The position numbers were made by a program, and so were the translations under genes. A stretch of DNA of 64,000 nt from assembly GCA_013350335.1 (NCBI GenBank), contig CM023532.1, positions 36,209,708-36,273,707 of the forward strand, in the 5' to 3' direction. The notes beneath the pieces were generated by a model. That model made no database searches, was not told the origin of the DNA, and saw only the letters and a list, made by a program, of their open reading frames with translations. This stretch comes from Chimonanthus salicifolius (taxonomy: Eukaryota; Streptophyta; Magnoliopsida; Laurales; Calycanthaceae). Position 1 is the stretch's first letter; each line of letters opens with the position of its first letter. Shown here piece after piece: positions 46,155-58,600 of this stretch.

Positions 46155-46322
46155 CAGGGGTTCAAAATTCTGTATCAACCGATATTTTTCTCTTTCCTCG
46201 TTTTTTTTTTTTTTAAAAAAAGGCCGATATGATATGATCGAGATATCGACATATCGGCCGATATGATGCGGTTTTAAAACCGTATTATATCGGTATCGTA
46301 TCGGCCGATATTTGGACCCCTG
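46155..46322. mobile_element. hAT-type MITE, ATCGGCCGAT family (best copy)
   Basis: 168 bp, starting CAGGGGTTCAAAATTC and ending ATATTTGGACCCCTG, flanked by a perfect 8-bp duplication ATTCCAAC (46147-46154, 46323-46330). It contains ATATCGGCCGATATGATGCG and ATCGGCCGATATTTGG. Perfect flanks suggest it is among the younger copies. Confidence 0.8.
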
Positions 46323-46790
46323 ATTCCAACAGTTGATTTTACATTCCTACAAGTTGAAGGGCATGTTGCAGACCTTTCCTATTCAAATGTGAAGATCTTT
46401 GGAATGGGTCTCAAGCAATAGATTCACTTGATCTTACGATCCAAATTCATGTATTTTTTCCTGCAATGGTTAGATGGTTTCCATTTCTTCTGGTCACCTA
46501 CCAATTTCTTGGATTTCTAATGAACTTGAATATTCTATTATTGAATAAATTCATCGATTCATAATAAAGGACAGGAGTGAGTTAGCAAATTGCAAAGTTA
46601 CATGTAACAAACAAAAAGACACTTGCATATTACTTAGGAAGAACACTATCATTTCTGAAATGAAAATGGAAAATACAGAAAGAGAAGTACTTTTTATTAT
46701 AAAGAGGGTATCTTTGAGGTATTTATCTAAAAAGACTAGTTCCTCATAATCTTCACGTTGATGAATCGATGCTAGCATTCTTTCGGAGGA

Positions 46791-46985
46791 TCATGAATAA
46801 CTACCATCAATAGGACCACCAGAAAAGGTCTTGAGAATTCTACTGGCACGTCCAATACCAACTTGGTTTTCATGATGAACAGCCGTAGCGTCCACTACAG
46901 CGATACTCTCAACCAGCGCAAGGAAGAAAGAAAGCAACAGAGGAAGAAGTAGAACAAGAGCTGCACTGCAAATTGTAGGCTTCAT
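46791..46985 (-). pseudogene. Small secreted-peptide precursor, probably broken
   Basis: ATG at 46985 opens MKPTICSAALVLLLPLLLSF, a clear signal peptide, then a 64-residue product ending FSGGPIDGSYS. It resembles the precursor at 59464-59799 in the SAALxLLPLLL core and in FS....DGxY. Past the stop, the same frame stays open to 46551 and reads ERMLASIHQREDYEE, which can be lined up with GRMLGDVPRHPDSA of the other precursor, so the TGA may be a premature stop. A TRIM LTR begins at 46988, two bases upstream of the ATG, so the original promoter and leader are displaced. It could instead be a short functional peptide driven from the LTR. No named peptide family is recognised with confidence. Confidence 0.45.
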
Positions 46986-46987
46986 TT

Positions 46988-47116
46988 TGTTGGGATGCGG
47001 GAGTCCCACAACGGTTTTGAAAGGGAAAAACTAAAGACTTATAAGGGATTGAATCACTCTACCGATCAAATTAATTTTTTGAGCTGGAAGTTCTGTTCTA
47101 ACAATGATATCAGAGC
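46988..47116 (+). mobile_element. TRIM-family LTR with primer-binding site
   Basis: 46988-47103 starts TGTTGGGATGCGGGAGTCCC and ends GTTCTAACA, sharing AAAGACTTATAAGGGATTGA and GAGCTGGAAGT with the complete TRIM at 5326-5650. It is followed by TGATATCAGAGC, a primer-binding-site match. No second LTR follows, so it is a truncated element. Confidence 0.65.
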
Positions 47117-47752
47117 CTTAGGAAGATAATTGGAGGGTTTTTATGTCTTGGCAGGGTACTTTGGACCCTTTGCCTGTTGATTGATAATTTTGCTTAGCCA
47201 AGGGACTGAAGTGCCATTTTATAAAGGGCAAGGTGCCTAACTCATTTAGAAATTTCAGAGAAGAACAGTTCTAAAGAGGATGGACCGAAGAAGAGTAGCC
47301 ACATGCTTATACTATACGTTAATAGGTCTATCTTCCTTCAATTAGTCAGCACATGCTTATACTTTATTTTCTATTATTTTTTCTTGATATCTTAAATGGT
47401 ATAATTGTAGATTTCATCAACCAGTGAGAGCTAATCTCTAGATAATCAAGCTCGAAGGTTTATATTTAACTATTTTTTTTAGTCAGTAATTATTAAGTAG
47501 ATGGTTAAATTGAGACTCGTGTTTTGGCTAAAAAAATATTTTAGCTTCAATATTTTGAATTAAAAGATTTATTTCAAGCTGAATTTCGTTACTTTCATAA
47601 TAAAAAATTCTAAAGACTCTTCTTATGTGACATGTTCAATATGTATCTATACAGTCTTATATGCTGAATAGTCATTAGAGTGAAATCCACTAAACACATC
47701 TTAAGAGAAGGAAGACTCGTTCCGATCCTTAGTCACCATGATTAGTCAAATC

Positions 47753-47794
<42 letters not shown>

Positions 47795-48436
47795 CCCTCG
47801 AGTTATCTTAACACACATCTCTATTATTCTAACTCTATCTATTTTTTTCATAACCCATTTCTTGGTATTTCATTGCTGAAATCGGATATTATTTCACTAA
47901 TATTGGGTATTATTTTGTGATAATTTTTTTTTTTTTTTTGGCTCTTCTCCTTTGAAGTGGTATTGAAACTTATCATAATCTTAAGTTCAATTTTAGCTGC
48001 AAGGGATTGTTTATTTCTTTGGAAAAAAAAAGGAATTTTCATAAGAAAAGATTTCAATAAAAAGAGCAAAAGATAATATTATATAATAAAATCTTTTTTT
48101 TTATTTTTGTTTACTAACTTAAATACCTCCATCATTTGGGTCTTATTGGAAAATGAAGGTCTTTTTTTTTAATAGTAAGTGTGATTTGTTTATTTTTCAG
48201 TGATTCTAATTCGTGGAATTGTACCAAAGGCAAACTCAAACATAGCCGTCTCCCATTATGGTAATTATGAAATGGGCCAAATCGTAGTTGGACCAGAGCC
48301 CAACTCAAACATGGATGATTAATGCATGTGTTTAGATCCATTACTGTGGCATCCAAACAAATTTTAATAGGACCTGCATACAAAATACAGAACATGCCTT
48401 CATCTGATTTCATCTCATTGTAGGCCCAGGGAATTA
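47117..48436. other. Intergenic, no gene seen
   Basis: AT-rich with a long TA run. Short frames at 47738-48413 cross repeats or lack features. Confidence 0.45.
47756..47791. repeat. TA microsatellite
   Basis: Eighteen AT units. Confidence 0.9.
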
Positions 48437-48616
48437 CTTTTTGTTTTAAGACCCAGGAGAAATCTCAGACCTACCTCAACTTACGCCTTGGCCATAGCCT
48501 TCCTTAAAACTCCTGGAGAGAGCAACATAGGCCCCACACTCCCAGGTAAAGATTACCAGGGGCACCTCTCCCTTCCCGCGGGGAGAGGCCACCAGCTGAG
48601 CTACCCAACGGTGGGT
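48437..48616 (-). mobile_element. tRNA-derived SINE, same family as 35591-35784
   Basis: Reverse-complemented, it reads GGGTAGCTCAGCTGGTGGCC (box A), then CCAGGAGTTTTAAGGA, GCCAAGGCGTAAGTTG and GTCTGAGATTTCTC, matching the plus-strand copy block by block. Tail degraded, target duplication unclear. Confidence 0.65.
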
Positions 48617-48872
48617 AATTCTGCTTTCTTCTATACAGTTTTTCAAATATTATATACATGATATAAGATTGATCTAATATATACTATACATTTTATGTAA
48701 TTTGAGAATTTAATCCAAGTAAAGCTTAATTTTAGTCTGAGAGACAGACAAGTCCAAATATACGATTTGCATTTAGAATTGGGTTAACAAAAACAAATCT
48801 GGTCCAGGAAAGGCTATTCTCCAATCGGGCCTGAAATACTACATGGAAACCTGGTTAGAAATTTATTTATAC

Positions 48873-49033
48873 TTTTTTTTTTTTAATTTACGTGTAGGAA
48901 ACCGCGGGATACCCAGCGTAAAACCCCCAGAGGTGAGCCTACTACCTCTAAGGCACATCAAGGTTAGGCCATGAGGCCTCGAAACCGCAACCTTCCTCTT
49001 CCTGAGGCAAGAGGCAATCAGTTGAGTTATATT
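48873..49033 (-). repeat. tRNA-derived SINE-like copy (second family)
   Basis: Starts with a T run (the tail on the minus strand), then GGATACCCAGCGTAAAACCC, a box-B complement in CCTCGAAACCGCAACC, and a box-A complement CAGTTGAGTTATATT. Relatives at 8928-9042 and 22845-22985. Confidence 0.45.
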
Positions 49034-49204
49034 ATTTTTGCAAATGAAGAATGTATTTCTACTTGGACTCGAGATTCTCATCTATCCTTTCCATTGATCC
49101 AATGGGCCACCATGAAATGACCAGGCCCAAGAACCTTTGTTTGAACTGAGTGCTGTTGCCTTTTCCAATATCTTGTTAGCAATCCATCAATTTGAAGTAG
49201 TTAA

Positions 49205-49490
49205 TTTTTTTTTTGAATGATTGATTAGTTATTCATTCAAAAGAAGGAGAAAGTGCAAAACATAAATAAAAAATAAGTCCACATCCCCGGCCAGGCAAAA
49301 GACACAGAGAAATAATAGAGACGACCCGCATCCCAGGTCAGGAAAAGGTTTGGGCCCAAAATGGACTAAGGCCCAGAGTGAAGCCCAAATAAAATAGAAT
49401 AGGAGGAGCCCACATCCCAGTTGAGTATGGGACAGAAACATAAATATAGGCAATGTCACTATCCTCCTAGAACAGCTTACATTTTTAGCC
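49205..49490 (-). mobile_element. Possible LINE 3' end
   Basis: On the minus strand the sequence ends CTTTTGAATGAATAAC... into an A-rich tail, resembling plant LINE 3' ends. The upstream 250 bp is GC-richer than its surroundings. Coding remnants are not recognisable; the 87-residue frame here is not credible as a gene. Confidence 0.3.
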
Positions 49491-50049
49491 AATTTTTTTG
49501 AATATTTCTAAAAGTATTATTTTATAATTTTATAATAATTTATGTTAAAAGATATATTTAATACTCGCTTTCTGGGTTGAAACTTGTAATTTTTCTATGT
49601 AACATTTTTGCTCTATTTTACATTTTATTACAAATTTCAGTACAAAAGCCGATTATGAGCTGAAGTAAAAATACTTGCAATATCACTTTTTTTCTTAAAA
49701 AACCTCAGATTTTCTCTTTTTTTTTTTGGGCCTCTGCTCCGTCTCCTTTAACACTCATGTGACAACACACGAGTTTGAAAATACGTGCCATGCTGTGGTG
49801 CATGCCATTCTTGCTGTTATGTCATGTGATCTAATTTACAAGTAAATTCATTATTATAGTTATATAAGAATTTATTAAAAAAATTATTTTCTAATTGACC
49901 TCTTTATGTCGTAAAGTTGAAGGTACTAAAATTTTACATAATAGTAGAATTTTAACTTTTAATGGTCTAAAACTCTATAAAAATGAACATTATTTTAAAA
50001 AAATATACTTACCTTAAATTTTCCATTTTTTCCTATTCTTTCTTATTTT
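49491..50049. other. Intergenic, no gene seen
   Basis: AT-rich DNA; nothing supported. Confidence 0.45.
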
Positions 50050-50512
50050 TATACCCCTTTTTTTTTTAAAAAAAAGAGAGAATCATCAATATACAATATA
50101 TCAATGATACCTTAAATTGGTGATAGATATCGACATACCATTTTCTTTTCTTTACCCTTACTCCGTGTTGCATAAAAAAATGCTACAACCGAGATATTGG
50201 CCTATATGACTGATATTGCCGATATCTCGGGCAAGATGATTCTCTCATCTTTTTCTTTTTAATATATTGGCTGGTTTTTTCTTAATTTTATCTGAATTAA
50301 ATAAAAAACAGATTTTTTTTGAAAAAAATTGGTGGGGCCTAGCATTGAAACAATTTTTTTTAAAAAAATTCGGCCAATATACTTAGATATCAGCCGAATT
50401 TTTGGACCGATACAATACAATCATCTCATCGAAATATGTTTTTCCGGGCCGAGCCGATACATATCCTAACGATCGAAATATATCGGCCTTAAAAACCGAT
50501 ATTATCACCTTA
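50050..50512. mobile_element. ATCGGCCGAT-family remnants
   Basis: Several GATATTGCCGATATCTCGG and ATATCGGCCTTAAAAACCG-type units separated by T/A runs, with an ACCCCTT-like left edge. Probably two nested, eroded copies. Confidence 0.35.
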
Positions 50513-51204
50513 GGCACAAGGTGAGGTTGAATAAATATAGTTATAGGTTAGACCTTAGTTATGGCGTTATGCTATGCCGGTCCATTTCGTCCTGATACTT
50601 CCAATTTAGGTGTCATAAATGGAGACCCCTTCTATAGACTTTGACTTAATACCTTTATTAAAGTAAACTTTTCGTGGTCGTCCCACTTAAGAAAATATGG
50701 ACGCACTCATCCACTCAACACAGACTTTAGATGCATAGAGGAAAAAAAAATCTGTAATCCACTTTGAAAGTTGACCATTGACTTTTTTAAAGGCCAATGA
50801 GGGGACTGCCATATTTTATAGTTGAACAGGTCCTCTATAAATTAATTATTAATAATGTCCTAATGATGAAGATATGATTTAAAACATAGTCCATTCAACA
50901 TTGAGTTGGCCAACATAATTATTTTTTATAGTTTTTTTCTTTTTTAAAAGCACATTTGACCGGACTGATATGGAATGAGATGATATTTATTGATTCATAC
51001 TTTGCTACTTGGCGGATACATTGATATTTTAATTATGTTAAAATTCATTCCTAATTAAACTTATAGTTATGTGAACAAGAAGAAGGTAAAATGATTGACT
51101 AGTGAGAAAATATTTTCAATTTAAATAGTTAATCTTTGTTTATTTAATTAATACGTTAAAAAAGTTGGAATTGATGAAACGTGTGAAATCATACTTTTTA
51201 TTTT
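50513..51204. other. Intergenic, no gene seen
   Basis: AT-rich; nothing supported. Confidence 0.45.
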
Positions 51205-51300
51205 AAGTCATGGACGTACCAATATGCTGCAGTACTAGGATGTATAATCCACTCTGATACCAATTGTTAGACACTAATTAACTCTCAAGGTTTTAGTGTA
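51205..51300 (-). mobile_element. LTR-retrotransposon scrap with primer-binding site
   Basis: Minus strand reads TGTCTAACAATTGGTATCAG AGTGG, i.e. an LTR-like end followed by the Met-tRNA primer site TGGTATCAGAG. Nothing else of the element is recognisable. Confidence 0.35.
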
Positions 51301-51897
51301 TTGATCAGGTGTCCTAACCATTTCAATATCGATGCTTGAAGTTAGATAATGTCGACCAAAGATTATAGAAAAAAACCTAATCCAAGTTTCACCTCTAGAA
51401 GTCTCCCTTAAAATAAGAGAAGGAAAGGAAAAAAAAGACAAGATGGCTTGAAAAGGGTAATCAAACTAGAAGATGGATTCTACAGTTTTCCATACGTAAA
51501 TTAAATAAAAAAAAAGAAAAAAAGGCAGAGGATAGAAGGATTTGTTGCATTTGACGGTAAATGATAATAGATTCCATTGTTTATTGTTAATGAACAAAGT
51601 AAATTTAAAAATATAGAATGCCTTTGAAATTAGACTTTTGTGAAAAGTAGAAGAGACAACTCCCGCATGCTTTCCACCGTGTTTTTTCCATGATTTTTGG
51701 TTCCTCACTCCATTCCCTTTCCCATTTAGTTTTCTTCTTTTTCAACGTAGATTTCTTGTGAATGCAACAAAGAGCAGCTTTGCATGTACCCACTTCTTGT
51801 AGTTCTTCTGTAAAAGGAAAAACAATGATATTCTCTTTTATTCAGTAGATAAATTTCAAATTTACCCAGAATTTTTCCGTTAACATTGAACGATTTT

Positions 51898-51906
51898 CTA
51901 TATAAA
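51898..51906 (+). promoter_or_regulatory. Candidate TATA box of the receptor kinase gene
   Basis: CTATATAAA about 440 bp upstream of the ATG. The intervening leader is AT-rich and could include an intron. Confidence 0.35.
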
Positions 51907-52337
51907 TTCTTGTGTGTGTTGTGCTGAAAAAGTATTGCAGCTAATTCATAAAATCTCTTTCATAGTGGTATATTTTATTTTCCTATTTTGACAAATAAAC
52001 AGTGAAGCCATCGGCTTCCCACCCGCTTCATAGCACTAGCATTGACCAGTTCAAGGACTGCGGGCTTGATGAACACACAGTGACATCAGCTTCGTGTCAG
52101 ATCAATAACAATTTTTTCAGCAACAAATGTGAATTAGATAATTGTTCTCATCAGGCTTCTGAGTTTGACTTGCATTCTGATTAAGATAGGCAAGAGCATG
52201 ACCTTCAGTTGTCTTGAATTTAAGCAACCCAATCAACCCTCAATCTTAAAAGTTAAAAAATGGCACCCATGAATAATATAAGCTGATTGGGAGGTCCCGT
52301 GTTTGTAACTTCATTGTCATCAAGAAGACCTGAAGCA

Positions 52338-55300
52338 ATGAGAAAAATCATGGAAGCATTCCAATCACATTATGTTCTACTTGTAGCTGCTCTACTTTCC
52401 TGCGTTGCTTCAGCATCGCAGCCGGAAGCTGAGGCACTTCTGAAGTGGAAAGCCAGTCTCCAAAGGCAGGCTCTGTATTCATGGTCAGTAACTAATGCAA
52501 GTAACACAAGCCCATGCAGTTGGACTGGTATTGCTTGCAATGAAGATGGAAGCACTGCAGAAATAAAGCTAACAAATGCGGATTTGTATGGTAAACTCGA
52601 TAATTTCAGCTTCTCTGCTTTCCCAAATCTCATCCATCTTGATCTCAGTGGCAACATGCTCATTGGAGATATTCCGACACAGATAGGAAGTCTTTCAAAG
52701 CTCACTCTCCTTAATCTCTCTAGAAATCAGCTCTCGGGTTCAATACCTTCACAGATAGGGAACTTGGGAAATATAGCTCAACTTGGTCTGTCGGCAAACA
52801 ATCTCACTGGTACGATCCCTGCAAGTTTAAGTAATTTGACCAAGTTATCCCATTTGGACATCTCCAACAATAAAATTTCTGGATCGATCCCTCCAGAAAT
52901 TGGAAATTTGTCAAGCTTGGTAGACATGCAGATGTCAAGCAACTTTCTATTTGGCCCCATCCCTCACACTCTATCCAATTTGATCAAACTCACAAAATTG
53001 AGCCTCCAAGGAAATCAAATTTCAGGTGTCGTCCCCTCTGAAATTGGTCAGCTGAAACTTTTGGCTGATTTAAGGTTGCACACAAACAATCTTGGTGGAC
53101 AGTTACCTACATCATTGGGCAACATGAGTAGTCTAGCATATTTGTTGCTCAATGAAAATAAGTTTTCTGGCACAATTCCTCAAGAAATAGGACATCTATC
53201 AAATCTGTTCCAGCTTGGACTGTCCAATAACGATCTAACAGGTTCAATCCCTACTACATTCGGAAACTTGACCAAGCTCTCGACCATGTATCTCTTCTTG
53301 AATCAAATTTCTGGGCCAATCCCTCAAGAAATCGGAAATTTGAAGAACATGGTTGGGTTATTGTTATCCACTAACCTGCTAACGGGTTCCATCCCTCTCA
53401 GCTTTAGTAACCTGACCAAGCTTGCCAATGTTTCGCTCGGCAGATGTCAATTTTCTGGTTCATTACCTCCAGGAATGATGAATCTTACACATGTGGAGAG
53501 ATTAGATTTGGGTGATAATAAATTCATTGGCCAATTGCCACAACTGCTATGTGAAGGAAGGTCTCTTATTTTATTTGGAGCACAAAACAACCATTTCTCA
53601 GGTCCCATTCCAACAAGCTTGAGAAATTGCTCTAGCTTAGTTCGAGTGAGGCTCGAAAACAACCGACTCACAGGGAACATATCTCAAACCTTTGGGGAAT
53701 ATCCAAATCTATTATACATTGATTTGAGCCAAAACAGATTGCATGGTGAGCTCTCAATGCACTGGGGGAACTGCCCGAGTTTGACTCTGCTCCGTCTGAA
53801 TTTTAACAATCTCACTGGCAAGATACCATCTGAGTTGGGGCAGCTAACAAATCTTCGAGAACTAAGCTTATCTTCAAACAGTCTAGAGGGAGAGATACCA
53901 AAGGAGTTAGGGAACCTATCTCGGTTGTTTGATCTGAACTTAAATGGTAATCGACTCTCTGGTTGGATTCCACCGGAAATCGGAAGGTTGTCTAATTTGG
54001 AGATATTTGATATGTCAGCAAACAACCTAAGTGGACCTATCCCATATCAAATAGGAGATTGCTCCAAACTTCGGTACTTGAAAATGAGCCAAAATAATTT
54101 GAATGGAAGCATCCCATTTGAAATTGGAAATTTGCGGTTCCTAAAGGACCTCTTAGATCTCAGTTATAACTCCCTCACAGGAGAAATGTCAGCACAAATT
54201 GGAAGTTTGGAAATGTTGGAAAATCTAAACCTATCCCACAACATGCTCTCGGGTACCATTCCCTCTGCTATTGGAAGGATGCAAAATTTGCTATTCATCG
54301 ATGTATCCTTCAATGATTTGGAGGGTCCTCTTCCTGATGGTAAAATCTTTGAGCAAGCGTCACTGAAGCAATTCATGAACAACAAAGGTTTATGTGGTCA
54401 ATTACAAGGTTTGCCTCCATGTAATCGGTCCACGACAGGGAGAAGTAACAAAAGAAATGACACCAAAGTCATAATCTTCATAACCATTCCCATATTGGTA
54501 CTGGTGTTTGCTGCATTCACATTGATTGTAGTTAAACGCTCGTACATCTGCAAGATGAACGATGATGAGGTGAAGGTGAATGAAATAAAGGGTGAAGATG
54601 TGTTTTCAATATGGAATTATGATGGGAGCGCCCTATACAAGGATATTATTGAGGCAACCGAAGATTTCAGTGACAAATATTGTATTGGGATGGGAGGATG
54701 TGGGAGTGTATACAAAGTGGAGCTGCCAATGGGTCAGGTTGTGGCCATTAAGAAACTTCACTCATTTGAAGATGGAGAACTTGCCAACCAAAAAGCTTTT
54801 AGAAATGAGATACAAGCATTGACAGAAATTCGACATCGGAACATTGTGAAGCTGTATGGATTTTGTTTTCACGAACGATGCAAGTTTCTAATTTATGAGT
54901 ATGTAGAAAGAGGCAGCTTGGCTAGAATTCTCAGCAATAATCAAGGAGTGATGGAACTGGATTGGATGAGGAGGATGAATGTTATCAAAGGAGTGGCCTA
55001 TGCATTGTCTTACATGCACCATGATTGCATTCCACCTATGGTACACCGAGACATATCCACCAACAACATTTTATTGGATTCAGATTTTGAAGCTCATGTC
55101 TCTGACTTCGGCACTGCGAGACTTCTACCACCTGGTTCATCCAATTGGACCACAATTGCAGGAACTCATGGATACACTGCTCCAGGTAAGTCACATCTTT
55201 GCTCTAGTCCCGAATAAATCAATTATGTATTAATTTGTATAGAGAACTGAAAATAAGTATCTTATTGTTGCAGAGCTTGCTTATACAATGAGAGTAACAG

Positions 55301-55629
55301 AGAAATGTGATGTTTTTAGCTTTGGAGTGGTAGCATTAGAAGTGATGATGGGAACTCATCCAGGAGAAGTAATCTACAGTTTATCAACATTACACAGTCG
55401 AGATATACTGCTTGAAGATGTGTTAGACCGACGAGTCTCCTCTCCTATAGATGAGGCGGTAAATGAAGTCATTTCTACAATGAAGATTGTGCTCTCATGC
55501 TTACAAGAAAATCCTCAGTCTCGACCAACGATGCAACATGTTTCACAGAAGTTATCTACTTCTGCACCAGCTATTCTTATGCCTTTCCATACAATCACAT
55601 TGTCTCAACTGATGGATCTCGAGGTGTAG
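52338..55629 (+). CDS. LRR receptor-like kinase, MIK2-type (LRR-XIIb), 1067 residues
   Basis: Two exons: 52338-55185 and 55274-55629, with an 88-bp GT-AG intron (CCAG/GTAAGT ... TTGCAG/AGC, phase 1) falling inside the kinase APE motif, restoring GYTAPELAY. The frame is open from a TTG at 52287, but the first ATG (52338) gives a good signal peptide (about residues 1-27). Then an LRR N-cap with CSWTGIAC, about 24 LRRs of the LxxNxLxGxIP type, the closing [14 protein letters not shown], a membrane segment (about 711-733, [20 protein letters not shown]) and the kinase: GMGGCGSVY loop (about 783), VAIKK lysine, HRDIS (about 903-905, an RD kinase) and DFG (about 924). No disabling change seen. Relatives act as plasma-membrane receptors or co-receptors for peptide or wall-derived signals; the ligand is unknown here. 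Confidence 0.9.
55186..55273 (+). other. Intron of the receptor kinase gene
   Basis: 88 bp, starts GTAAGTCAC, ends TTATTGTTGCAG. The stop codon that would end exon 1 (at 55217) lies inside it. Confidence 0.9.
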
Positions 55630-58600
55630 AATTAGGCATAGAAAGGCTTGGATGTTATGTTTTACTGTAATAGGATGTGGGATTGAATCTTGTGATCAAG
55701 TTTTGTGCCATCTTTAGTTTCTCCCTTTTTGTAATAGGTTGAATTTGCATAGTAAACTTTAATTCCTCTAAAAGTTTTCTGTCTACAAAAGTGTAATGGA
55801 AAATCTAAATTGTCATGAATCCATTATTGCTTAACAGGATACTGTATGAAGCATCAGAATCCCCAACATATACAGTAAACTACACAAGATTATCATGGAA
55901 TAAAATTCGTTTGGGAATTTTCCCTGTACCTTCTTATTCTCTCTTTCTTTCTCGTGGACTCGAGAAATCAACCCGTCGACGGCGACCGACTGGTCTTCTT
56001 CTTCCTCTGTGGCTTCTCTGCTGTCAACGGTTATTGAGTGCATAACCCGGAGTTTTGTCACGGCCTGTTCCAGGTCCGTCATCCCGACGCCACTCCCCAG
56101 CAGAGTCCCTGCTCTCTTCTCCACCATCTCTGTTTGGGTTTTCCCCAAACAACCACCATCGCCTCTACCCATTTTCCTGATCCCTCCTGCTGCCACGCGA
56201 ACACACAATCTGCCACAAGCCCTTTCTCCTCTATCTACACCTGCAACCTGTCCTGCTTCCGCCCAAACCCTCTACAACACTCCTGCCGTTGATGCACCCT
56301 TTCCCATTCCACCTTACCAAGTTTTCCAGCCCACCAGGGATGAAACTTGGTTGGGGTTTAACCCGACCTGCATGACCCGAACGAGATATAAGTTGGTTTG
56401 AGTAAATATTGTATATTTCGAACTAGATCAGGTTAGGGAAATAAAATCTCTAATGAAATTTGGGTCAGCTTATGTGGAGAAATTTAAAATTAATCTCATC
56501 TGATGAAACGTAATCTAATTTGATACGTGTACATTAAACTATAAAACACTACTCAAATTGAGTTGAGTCAGAAATTTAAATCAAAACAAATTGAGTAATT
56601 CGAATTAACAATTCGAATCAGATCAAATCAAATTCAATAAATTTTAACATGAATTAAATTGAATTTATTAAAATCTAATTTGATCCTACCCGACTTTGAA
56701 GCCCTTAGCAAATATCTTACCTTTCTCTTTATTTTATCACTGAGAAAACCCACTCATTTACCGGCTACTAGAAAACCCCACTTACTCTTTTCCTTACCTT
56801 TCGAAGTAATACCAAGCCATTTAACCTTTGACCACTAATTGTTAACCCATCTTATTATAATTTGCTTTTACTATCCAATGGACATCGTGTAAATCTCAAT
56901 ATCTTTTGTTTGTCTTTTATTAAACCCATCAATTCCACCGATTAACCTCTCCATGTCCTTATTTAACTCAATAAATCCTCCTCATTCCTTTAAAGCCAAT
57001 CTCCGCTGGTCACCTTTCTTTCGCCGCACATTTAAATGTTTTTTCGATCTTTCTTTTTTATTTTACTCTTTTTTTGGCATCTTTTAGATATAAATCCCGC
57101 TATTACACCTTGGTAAATTTATAAATATAAATGTCAGAGGTCATAAATGGAGATTGGAGCTAGATATGTGCCGATTGCTGTAATGGACTTGCTCATATAC
57201 ACTAAAATCTCTATAATGTAGTATTCTATAAAGTTATAATCTGTCGGTCCCAAGGTCCCATATAAAATGTAATAAATTTCTCTAACTCATTACTTAATAT
57301 ATTCAGAATAAAAAATATACTGCCTAACTATTTTATAAAATAATATTTCATGTATTAAGAATATAAAATTACTGAAAAAATGACTAAAGACCTCACAAAT
57401 TATATCAATTAAATTTCAGAAAATTCATCTGAGATAAATTTCTGGATACATTCTTTGGGACGACATATGCATTCTTTTCTCAATAAACAAAAATTGTATA
57501 GAAATAAATTGAATGAGTTAGACAACTTGGGGACTCAATATCATCAATTGTTGACTGCCACGTTAGACAACTTGATTTGTATTCATGCAATTCGATAAAT
57601 AGGTGATGATGGGTAGGCTTGTCCACGGGTCAGATTCGGGCTGGTCTTGGTAAAAAAATAAAAAATATTTGAGTAAGAAGCTCATGGAGCTTTTAAAGCT
57701 AAAGTTTGAATATGCTTTTCAAAGCTCATTTATTTTGTACTTGGTGTTGTAAATAGAAAATCTAATTATACAATTGAAAGAAGATAAACATATACCATTA
57801 TTTAAAATTTCAGTTCAAAAATTTTTTTTTATCTACTTAATTTTTATGGTCAAAGTTGTGGACATCCTTGAAAAGACTTGGTGCCTGCTGCCCTGGTGGC
57901 TTGATTGTTTAGATAGAGTGAATGCAAATTGATATTTAAGATGAAATTTTAAAAAATAGTGAATTTTTAAGTCTTATTTAAACGTGTATAGTTTGATTTT
58001 TAATTTGTAAAACAAAAATAAAAACAGTAACAGACGGGCCTATAATCTTGACGAACAAAAATCTTGTCAAAACCCATCTGTTAAAGATGGGTCTTAGGCC
58101 AGTCACAGCCCATGTTCAAAAAAATGAACAACCTTAGTGATGGGTCCATTGCAAAGGTCATTCCATGAATTTCTAAGTGTCTTATAAAAAATCACCTTGA
58201 TTAATTCAAGTAATGTTTTTTAAACTCATCAAACTTCAACTTATTTATATTATTTTAAAATTTACCACCTTAAATAAGAAAGACTATAAGAAGAACACAT
58301 TGTCTCCTATAGTTGGCAATGTCCTATTCATCATAGTATTCAATCCTAATCTATTTCTAGTGAAACACCAAGATTAATAATATCTCTGTCCTTCTGCAAA
58401 TGGATATTTCAAATCACTAGCACTTCAAATTTTCCAGACTCTCACATGTTTTCCAATTTCCTTGTGAGTGAAGAGATTAAATTTCAAAAAGAAAAAAAAA
58501 ATCCTTTCTATTTTTATGAAATCTTATTTCATTAAGTTTTCTCACACACTAAATGTAACTATATTAAATCACGTCTAATGTATAAAATGAAATGATTCAA

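Noticed and set aside
52002..52184. 60-residue frame upstream of the receptor kinase
   Set aside because: Starts at GTG, no domain; the same stretch is duplicated non-coding at 62.1 kb.
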